This document shows positions 29,120 to 35,569 of a DNA stretch of 38,332 bases, piece by piece (the stretch's first letter is position 1; each line of letters opens with the position of its first letter). Source of the DNA: Planctomycetota bacterium. Its GTDB lineage: Bacteria > Planctomycetota > UBA8742 > UBA2392. The notes under the pieces are model-generated. The model did not search any database and was not told the DNA's origin. It worked only from the letters and a program-made list of their open reading frames with translations. Where the stretch lies: NCBI GenBank assembly GCA_022071975.1, contig JAJVIO010000083.1, positions 1-38,332 on the forward strand, read 5' to 3'. A program made the position numbers and the translations under genes.

Positions 29120-32100
29120 ATGCGTTTTGTTTTTCGCGCAGCAGCGATCGTTGCGGTGTTGGGGTTTGTCCTCAACCTGTCCCTTGCCCAGAAGGCCCTG
29201 AAGGAGCTGCCGGAAGGCTCCGGCGATGACCTCACGAAGGAAGGCAACCGTGAGGCCCACGACGGCGCCGACAACCCGCGGCAGGGCAACCGCTCCGAGC
29301 GCGACGGGCGCTTCGGCGGCCCCGACGCCTACGGCCCCGAGAGCTTCGAGCAGTTCATGCAGAAGGCCGAGCGCCAGCTGAATGACCCGCAGTGGCAGCT
29401 CAAGATCGACCTGCAGGACCCCAAGCGCATCGTGATCAACCACGCCGACGGCACGGCCGACGAGTACTGGTACGTGCTGTTCCGCGTGATCAACGACAAC
29501 ACCCGCACGATCAAGGAAACCGTCCTTCCGACCAAGAACCCGGAAGAGGTGGACCTGGACAATCCGCCTTCACCGCTTGAGGTGCAGGACCGCAGCAGCA
29601 CCGACCTGCAGGGCGTGCCGGTCAACTGCCACCTCGACTTCGAGTTCCATGTCTTCACCCGCGACATCGAGAAAGACCGCTACGACACCGCCTGGCCCGA
29701 AGACCCGGACAACGAAGTGCTGTCTGAAGAAGCGCTGGCCCAGCGCCGCGCGAACATGAAGCGCGTGTACCGCCCGGTCAGCGACCACTCGGTGCTGCAG
29801 AAGATTGCCGACGCGGAAAACCTCTACGAGTGGATGGGCAACTACGGCTTCATCAACGAGGCCGTGATGCTGCTGCACCCGCTTTCCGACTTCCAGCGCC
29901 AGATCGGGCTTGCCCACAACCTGGACGCCCCGGACCTCAGCGGCCTGCGCTGCCTGCCCTACCGCGTCGTTACCGTTGAGAACGGCGAACGCGCCGAGGC
30001 CATGCGCTACGTGGCGGTTTACGATGGCGACAACACCTTCGCCGGTGTGTTCGGCCAGGGCGACACGCTGCCCGACGGCGCCCGCCTGGTGGACAACGAA
30101 AACGACGAAATGTGGGGCAAGCTGACCCAGCGCCGCTACATGGCCGGCGACTGCATCGACCGCTACGGCCGTCCGCTGCGCGCCAACGACCCCGGCTACC
30201 TGAACGCCCGCATCGCCGGCAGCCGCGACGGAATGTCCGGCAGCTACGGCGTGCTGGCGCCGGATCACCCGGCGGTCAACCAGCCGGTGCTGGTGCCGCA
30301 CTACCGCCTGTACCGAGACAGCGACAAGGTGTTGATGGACTACGACACCGGCGTGCCGCACGCGGACATCCCCAACGCCAACTACCGCATCAGCGGCAAG
30401 ATTGTCGGCCCGGCCGACCCGCGCTTCGGAAGCGCGCAGGACGCCAGTGACTTCGTCGGCAAGCCCGTGAAGGTGATCGACAGCCGGGGTCGCGCGGTCC
30501 GCAAGTACATCGTGACCTACGAGGCCGGCGACCGCATCAGCCAGGCCGAGTGGGACATCTGGCGCCGCCGCCTGGGTCCCGGCCTGCTGTCGCGCTACGA
30601 GAACCTGGAGAGCATCACCACCCGCTCGCTCACGCCGGACGACCCGGTGATCGGCCTGCCCAAGATCAAGATGGGCAGCTTCACCGGCGAGGCCGAAGAC
30701 GGCGAGCCTGAAGTGATCCAGCGCGGCATCGACACGGGCCGACGCGGCCCGCAGGGTGAAGTGATCCTGGACCTGCAGGAGTACACCACTGGCCGCCGCT
30801 ACAGCCCGAAGAAGGTGGACCCGGAAGACTTCCAGCGCGACCCGGAAGGCGAGTTCAGCACCAACCGCGAAGCCCCGGTGCCCGCCGGCGCAAACCTGAA
30901 CCCCGGCGAAGAGTACGTGTACGCGCCGCTGGGTAACGCCGTTGACGGCGCGGTGCCGGTGCCGGCCTTCGACCAGTACGGCGCCTGGCGCGACTACTTC
31001 GATGAGCTTTCTGGCTCGCGCATTCCGCTGACCGACGACAAGGGCGAGCTGGTGCGCGACGACCAGGACCAGATCCTGTACCTGAAGGAATACGAGTACG
31101 AGTACGTCTACATGTACGAGTACGAGGTGATCCCGCAGGATGACGACGGCTTCAAGGGCGAGTACGGCGGCGACCGCTTCCAGCTGGTGAAGGAAAGCAT
31201 CGACTTCACCCGCACCAAGCAGAAGGTGCGCCGCCTGCGCGGCGACCAGATGGTCGAGGAAGAAGTCGAGATCGTGCTGCCGCTGGTGCGCCTGATCTGG
31301 AAGAAGGAAATCGTCAACGACCCGATCATCGTGGACGGCTACGAGCACGTGGACGCCGAGACCGGCGAAGTGCGCTACCTGACCGCCGAAGAATACAAGG
31401 AAGCAACAGGCACCGACGTCGCCGACGCCGAGAAAATGGCCAAGGTGGTGAAGGTCAAGATCGTGCGCTCGCAGCCCGTGGAGCGCGAAGTGGTGGTCGG
31501 CGTGTTCAATGAAGGCAAGCGCCTCAAGGAAGGCGAGCGCGCCGAAGACTGGGCCCAGGCCCGCGAGCGCGCCGAGGCCGACGGCGCCACGGTTGAAACC
31601 CGCGAAGTGCTGCGCTACGTCAACCGCTTCCGCAACGAGCAGGTGATCAAGGACGACAACCGCGACTTCGAGGGCACCGGCCCCACGGCCGCGGAGTTCG
31701 AGGAGACCGACCGCCAGGACAACGGCCTGGACGACACCAAGGCATTCCAGACCTACAGCCGCTGGACGGTGCCGCCTCCGATGGTCTACCGCGATGACAG
31801 CGGCGAGTGGCAGGTGATCACCCGCCTGGCGGACAAGATCGGCCCGGCCAACCGCTGGGACGGCACCGACGCGCCGCGCTTCCTGACCCGTTACGTCAGC
31901 GAGATGTGGGGCGTGGCCATCTTCCGTGGCGTCAAGCGCGACTGGGACTACGCCAACGTCTACGTGCGCGGCCTGCGCGGACAGGTCAGCAACGCCGGCC
32001 TGGAAATCGACGGCACCGTGCCGAACATGCCCAGCCCGGCCGACGGCCAGTCCGAGGTCAGCAAGTCGTTCTTCAACCCGCGCTACGTGGAAGAAGAGTG

Positions 32101-32218
32101 GGTCTACCGCGTGCGCTACGAGCGCCTGGGCGACGAGTTCGAGAACTATCGCGACCTGATCCGCAAGGTGCGCAGCTTCTGGTATCGCGAGTCAGACCGC
32201 GCCCTCAGTGGCGACTAG
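29120..32218 (+). CDS. Giant exported protein of unknown family
   Basis: A 1032-residue protein that starts with a signal peptide ('MRFVFRAAAIVAVLGFVLNLSLAQ'). The ATG at 29120 is preferred over 29096 because GGAG ends six bases upstream. No recognised domain. The mature protein is rich in Asp, Glu, Arg and Tyr, and is built of many short strand-turn units with 'D-x-x-G-[RE]' turns ('DRYGRPLRANDPGYLN', 'DSRGRAVRKYIVTYEAG', 'DDKGELVRDDQDQILYL', 'ETGEVRYLTAEEYKE'), like a string of beta hairpins. A tyrosine-glutamate run 'EYEYEYVYMYEYEV' lies near 658-671. The C-terminal part has 'RYVSEMWGVAIFRGVKRDWDYANVYVRGL' type strands. Transcript ends at a strong terminator at 32235. It is divergent from the alpha-2-macroglobulin gene, so a shared surface role is plausible. 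Function unknown. Confidence 0.82.
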   Translation: MRFVFRAAAIVAVLGFVLNLSLAQKALKELPEGSGDDLTKEGNREAHDGADNPRQGNRSERDGRFGGPDAYGPESFEQFMQKAERQLNDPQWQLKIDLQDPKRIVINHADGTADEYWYVLFRVINDNTRTIKETVLPTKNPEEVDLDNPPSPLEVQDRSSTDLQGVPVNCHLDFEFHVFTRDIEKDRYDTAWPEDPDNEVLSEEALAQRRANMKRVYRPVSDHSVLQKIADAENLYEWMGNYGFINEAVMLLHPLSDFQRQIGLAHNLDAPDLSGLRCLPYRVVTVENGERAEAMRYVAVYDGDNTFAGVFGQGDTLPDGARLVDNENDEMWGKLTQRRYMAGDCIDRYGRPLRANDPGYLNARIAGSRDGMSGSYGVLAPDHPAVNQPVLVPHYRLYRDSDKVLMDYDTGVPHADIPNANYRISGKIVGPADPRFGSAQDASDFVGKPVKVIDSRGRAVRKYIVTYEAGDRISQAEWDIWRRRLGPGLLSRYENLESITTRSLTPDDPVIGLPKIKMGSFTGEAEDGEPEVIQRGIDTGRRGPQGEVILDLQEYTTGRRYSPKKVDPEDFQRDPEGEFSTNREAPVPAGANLNPGEEYVYAPLGNAVDGAVPVPAFDQYGAWRDYFDELSGSRIPLTDDKGELVRDDQDQILYLKEYEYEYVYMYEYEVIPQDDDGFKGEYGGDRFQLVKESIDFTRTKQKVRRLRGDQMVEEEVEIVLPLVRLIWKKEIVNDPIIVDGYEHVDAETGEVRYLTAEEYKEATGTDVADAEKMAKVVKVKIVRSQPVEREVVVGVFNEGKRLKEGERAEDWAQARERAEADGATVETREVLRYVNRFRNEQVIKDDNRDFEGTGPTAAEFEETDRQDNGLDDTKAFQTYSRWTVPPPMVYRDDSGEWQVITRLADKIGPANRWDGTDAPRFLTRYVSEMWGVAIFRGVKRDWDYANVYVRGLRGQVSNAGLEIDGTVPNMPSPADGQSEVSKSFFNPRYVEEEWVYRVRYERLGDEFENYRDLIRKVRSFWYRESDRALSGD

Positions 32219-32234
32219 ACAGGCAGAATGATCA

Positions 32235-32266
32235 AACAACCCCGGCCTCGGCCGGGGTTGTTTTTT
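32235..32266 (+). terminator. Intrinsic terminator after the giant exported protein
   Basis: AACAACCCCGGCC (32235-32247) pairs with GGCCGGGGTTGTT (32250-32262), followed by TTTT; an almost perfect rho-independent terminator. Confidence 0.92.
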
Positions 32267-32287
32267 GTCCGTTGAGCCAAAGGGCAG

Positions 32288-32306
32288 GCGTGCAAAATGT
32301 ACACGC
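32288..32306. promoter_or_regulatory. Distal upstream palindrome, possible activator site
   Basis: GCGTG (32288-32292) and CACGC (32302-32306) are separated by nine bases (GCGTG-CAAAATGTA-CACGC). The right half 'TACACGCA' recurs at the second site (32421-32427). It lies about 200 bases upstream of the sigma54 promoter, in the range used by sigma54 activators. Confidence 0.45.
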
Positions 32307-32408
32307 AGACTGAAAGTGGCACTGGGTTTGGAGGCCTTTTGAAATCAAGGTTTACAGCAAACTAGCCAAACTGGCAGCTTGGTTGCCGCGGTACATATGC
32401 TGCCAAAA

Positions 32409-32425
32409 CGTATACAATATACACG
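32409..32425. promoter_or_regulatory. Proximal upstream palindrome, possible activator site
   Basis: GTATA (32410-32414)-CAA-TATAC (32418-32422) is a perfect palindrome inside CGTATACAATATACACG. It lies about 75-90 bases upstream of the sigma54 promoter. The 60 bases around it (32401-32460) are only 26 G/C, far below the window. Confidence 0.45.
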
Positions 32426-32498
32426 CAACAGAACTGGTTCGCTCAGGTTGACTTGATCCAAGTCGCCAATTGGCGCGCTTCGGCAACTGACACAGTCT

Positions 32499-32515
32499 TT
32501 GGCACGGCTTATGCA
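32499..32515 (+). promoter_or_regulatory. Sigma54 (RpoN) promoter of the FHA-CAP gene
   Basis: TTGGCACGGCTTATGCA matches the sigma54 consensus YTGGCACG-R-N3-TTGCW with one mismatch (ATGC for TTGC). The essential GG (32501-32502) and GC (32513-32514) are exactly ten bases apart. A start near 32526 leaves a leader of about 75 bases before the ATG at 32602. Confidence 0.75.
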
Positions 32516-32601
32516 ACCTAAGGGGTGAAAGTGCGCTCTGGCAAGGCAGTTGGAAACCTTGCAGGAAACGTTGTTTACACCAGTGCAACGGAGTTACCTG
32601 A

Positions 32602-35382
32602 ATGAAGCTCCTGATCAGCGTCAACGGCGAAGTCCGCGAGTACAACCCGGACCCCAACTTGGGAATCATCAGCATCGGCCGTGGCGACGGCAACGATGTC
32701 GTCCTGGCGGGTGAGAAAGGCGCTTCGCGTAAGCACCTGACACTGGAGCGCACCGTGGACGGCTGGAAGCTGGTTGACCAGATGTCGGCCAACGGCACCG
32801 CCATCAACGGCGAAAAGGTCAACTTCACGTTCATCAAAGACAATGACGTCATCCAGATCGGATCCACCAAGATCCAGATTACAGGCTTGAACCCCACTCC
32901 CGGGGCGAGGCCGGCGCCCGCCCGTCCTGTGCGACGGGCGGACGCGCCGAGGCCCGCCTTGGAAGGGGCGGAAGTGCCGGCCGGCCCGCCGATCCCGCGG
33001 CGCAAGAGCCCGGTCCCGGCGCTGGTTGCGGCGGGAGTGATCGTGCTGGTGCTGGGTGTCGGCGGCTACGCGCTGGTTTCGAACCTGGGCAGCGGCAAGC
33101 CGCAGACCACCGAGGTGGCCGACAAGGGCCCGGAAGCGCCGCGCCAGGCCGAGCTGACGGATGACAAAAAAGCCGCGCTGGCGCTTGCCCGTGAAGTCGC
33201 GGACGGCGGCGGCGACAGCCTCGAGAAGATCCAGAAGCTGGAGGGCATCCAGCAAAGCCTCAAGAACAAACTGAACGGCAAGCGCGGCAGCAAGGCGCTC
33301 AGCGACATCGGCGACATGAAGTCGGACCTGGTCCGCGCCCTGGACGCCGAGGTCAGCGGCAGAATCGACAACGACCTGAAGCAGGCGCAACTGAGCGCCT
33401 CCGAAGACAACCTCGCCGTCGCGATGAACACCCTTGACCAGCTTTCCGCATGGCTCGACAGCGATCCGCTGCTGGCCGGCTTCGCCAACGCGCACCGCAA
33501 CCGCATCGCCAAGGCCCACAAAGAAGTCGAAACCCTGAACACCGCGTTCATGGCCGCCGGCTACCAGAAGATGTGGAAGTACGCCGACCAGGCCCGCTAC
33601 GACGAGGCCCTGGCCGTGTGCGACGACCTGCTCCAGCGCGCCTGGCTGGACGCCGCCAACCGCGACATCTACGAGGCCGAGCGCCGCAAGATCGAGGCGC
33701 TGAAGGCCAGCCCCAAGACCGAAGGCCCTGTCGTAGAGGAAGAGAAGAAGGGCCCCAGCATCCTCGACAAGGTCAAGAAGGATGAAGGCCGCCTGCCCGG
33801 CAAGAACCCGCTGCTGCCGGACGGCGCGCGCTCTGAGCAGAAGCTGCTGGCCGCCCTGCAGGCGCGCCTGGTGGCTGCCGCCAAGGGCAAGACACTCACC
33901 AGCGAGCTGTTCGAGTGGAAGGGCAAGAAGGCCAAGATCCGCGGCGCTGACGACAAGAAGCTGACCCTCGAGGTCGTCTCGATCGACAAGAAGTCGGGCG
34001 AAGAGCTGGTGTTCCGCACTTCCGCCAAGTGGGAGGACGTGCTGCCCGAGGACATGCTGCAGCTGTACGACCGCACCCCCGGCCTCACCGATGAGGACAA
34101 GCTGGCGGTGGTGATCTACTGCTTCGAGCACGCGTTCATCGACCAGGCCGCGCACCGCGCCTACCTGCTGTTCAAGCAGCGCAACGACTGGAAGGAAGGC
34201 ATCGACACGCTGATCGCCAGCAAGCGCCGCATTGCGATCCCGACCGAAGGCTTCGTCGAGTACGACGAGCGCCTGGTGACGCCCGAAGAAAAGGAAAGCG
34301 CGATCTTCTACGCCAACCTGCGCGGCGTGCTGGAACGCTTCGAGAAGGGCATCGGCAGCAAGGACAAGAAGAAAGTCGAAGACTCCGAGAAGGCCTTCAG
34401 CGAGCTGCTCGAAATGGGCGAGCGCGCCGTGAAGCCCTCCATCGAGATCCTGCAGGGCGTGCTGGACAAAGAGCTCGGCAACGCCAAGAAGGCCACCGGC
34501 CTGATGGCCGCCGACAAGGCCCGCATGGACGGCCTGCTGGCCGAGCTCGATCGCCGGCGCGAGTACGCGCTGGAGCTGATCATGGACAGCGAGCGCTACC
34601 CGTACCCCTACGGCCCCAACCAGGCCGAGGTGCAGGCCGACGTGGACGAGCGCGTGGCGGCCGTGCGCGAAATCTGGAACGACCCGGCCAAGTTCTCTGG
34701 CCAGACCAACCCGGAGTTTGACGCGATCATGGCCAAGGTGCGCAGCATCGCCGAGCGCATGGCGCAGATCGACCCGCAGCAGAACTACTTCAAGCAGACG
34801 CCCGAGGAGACGGTCGAGTACATCTCGAACATCGCCAACGAGGCGCTCAGCATCCGCAACTACACCGGCGACGACACCAGGAAGCAGGCGCTCTACAACC
34901 TGAACGTGAAGGTGATGCAGTACAACGAGGACTTCCCGACCGGTGACGGCCACGCCGACGCGGAGTCGCGCGCCCAGGTGAAGGTGACCAACGAGTACCG
35001 CATCATGTTCGGGCGCGTGGCGCTGAAGATCAACGACAAGCTGTTCTGGGCCGCGCACCACCACTCGCGCTACTGCGTCGAGCAGAACGGCGGCCAGATC
35101 GCCCACGTGATCCCCGGCGAGCCGCGCGGCGAGGGCCCCGGCGACCGCATGAAGTACGAGGGCTACCCGGGCGGCGGCGGCGAGAATATCCACATGAACA
35201 GCATGGGCCCCACGGCCCAGAGCAGCCACGACGCCTGGTGCCACAGCTCCGGCCACCATCGCAACATCCTGACGCCCGGCTGGCGTGTGCTGGGATCGGC
35301 GAAGTGGCGGACGATCTGGACCCAGTGCTTCGGCGCGCTCGATGAAGGCGACGGCAACGCCGTAAGCCGCGGCGGCGAATAG
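32602..35382 (+). CDS. FHA domain, single membrane helix, coiled coil and CAP/SCP-like domain protein
   Basis: A 926-residue protein. Residues about 1-95 form an FHA domain with Arg27 ('IGRGDGND'), Ser42-Arg43-x-His45 and Asn64-Gly65, the residues that bind phosphothreonine. A Pro/Arg/Ala linker follows, then one membrane helix at about 137-159 ('PALVAAGVIVLVLGVGGYALV'-like), so the FHA faces the cytoplasm. About 180-790 is a long charged helical region, extracytoplasmic. Residues about 792-912 look like a CAP/SCP domain: 'VTNEYRIMFG', helix with His819-821, 'GENIHM' with Glu861, 'SSGHHRNIL' with His885-886, and 'WTQCFG'. It looks like a phospho-sensing signal passed across the membrane to an outer CAP domain. 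The gene has its own sigma54 promoter. ATG with weak upstream Shine-Dalgarno. Confidence 0.82.
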   Translation: MKLLISVNGEVREYNPDPNLGIISIGRGDGNDVVLAGEKGASRKHLTLERTVDGWKLVDQMSANGTAINGEKVNFTFIKDNDVIQIGSTKIQITGLNPTPGARPAPARPVRRADAPRPALEGAEVPAGPPIPRRKSPVPALVAAGVIVLVLGVGGYALVSNLGSGKPQTTEVADKGPEAPRQAELTDDKKAALALAREVADGGGDSLEKIQKLEGIQQSLKNKLNGKRGSKALSDIGDMKSDLVRALDAEVSGRIDNDLKQAQLSASEDNLAVAMNTLDQLSAWLDSDPLLAGFANAHRNRIAKAHKEVETLNTAFMAAGYQKMWKYADQARYDEALAVCDDLLQRAWLDAANRDIYEAERRKIEALKASPKTEGPVVEEEKKGPSILDKVKKDEGRLPGKNPLLPDGARSEQKLLAALQARLVAAAKGKTLTSELFEWKGKKAKIRGADDKKLTLEVVSIDKKSGEELVFRTSAKWEDVLPEDMLQLYDRTPGLTDEDKLAVVIYCFEHAFIDQAAHRAYLLFKQRNDWKEGIDTLIASKRRIAIPTEGFVEYDERLVTPEEKESAIFYANLRGVLERFEKGIGSKDKKKVEDSEKAFSELLEMGERAVKPSIEILQGVLDKELGNAKKATGLMAADKARMDGLLAELDRRREYALELIMDSERYPYPYGPNQAEVQADVDERVAAVREIWNDPAKFSGQTNPEFDAIMAKVRSIAERMAQIDPQQNYFKQTPEETVEYISNIANEALSIRNYTGDDTRKQALYNLNVKVMQYNEDFPTGDGHADAESRAQVKVTNEYRIMFGRVALKINDKLFWAAHHHSRYCVEQNGGQIAHVIPGEPRGEGPGDRMKYEGYPGGGGENIHMNSMGPTAQSSHDAWCHSSGHHRNILTPGWRVLGSAKWRTIWTQCFGALDEGDGNAVSRGGE

Positions 35383-35385
35383 CCC

Positions 35386-35471
35386 GTAGGGGACGCCCCA
35401 TGTGGCGGCCCGCGGGCGGGCACACGGGCGGGCACACGGGCCAGCGGGCGGGCACACGGGCCCGCCCCTAC
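35386..35471. repeat. GTAGGGG...CCCCTAC element with tandem GGGCGGGCACAC units
   Basis: GTAGGGG (35386-35392) and CCCCTAC (35465-35471) are inverted ends. Between them 'GGGCGGGCACAC' is repeated three times (about 35414-35460) with small spacers. It begins four bases after the FHA-CAP stop. No gene is inside. Confidence 0.75.
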
Positions 35472-35515
35472 ACAAAAAAGTGGTCAGGCAGTGGTGCCCA
35501 GCGCTGCTCGACCAA

Positions 35516-35545
35516 GAAGGGCCGGCCCTCCCGAGCCGGCCCTTC
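35516..35545. terminator. Bidirectional terminator between convergent genes
   Basis: GAAGGGCCGGC (35516-35526) pairs with GCCGGCCCTTC (35535-35545) around an 8-base loop. It stands between the rightward FHA-CAP and leftward MORN/Kelch genes; the T-rich tail 'ATGTTTAA' serves the rightward direction. Confidence 0.65.
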
Positions 35546-35569
35546 ATGTTTAACCCGCCGACGCGGAAG

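Noticed and set aside
32329..32350. A second sigma54-like site at GTGGCACTGGGTTTGGAGG
   Set aside because: The -12 element would be GG in place of GC, so the key GC is missing.
32525..32605. A 26-codon frame starting at GTG 32525 and ending in the start of the FHA-CAP gene
   Set aside because: It could be a leader peptide, but there is no proper Shine-Dalgarno spacing and it starts at the expected transcription start, so it is too weak to call.
35410..35465. Tandem repeats as a CRISPR array
   Set aside because: Units are 12 bases with tiny spacers and no Cas genes are near.
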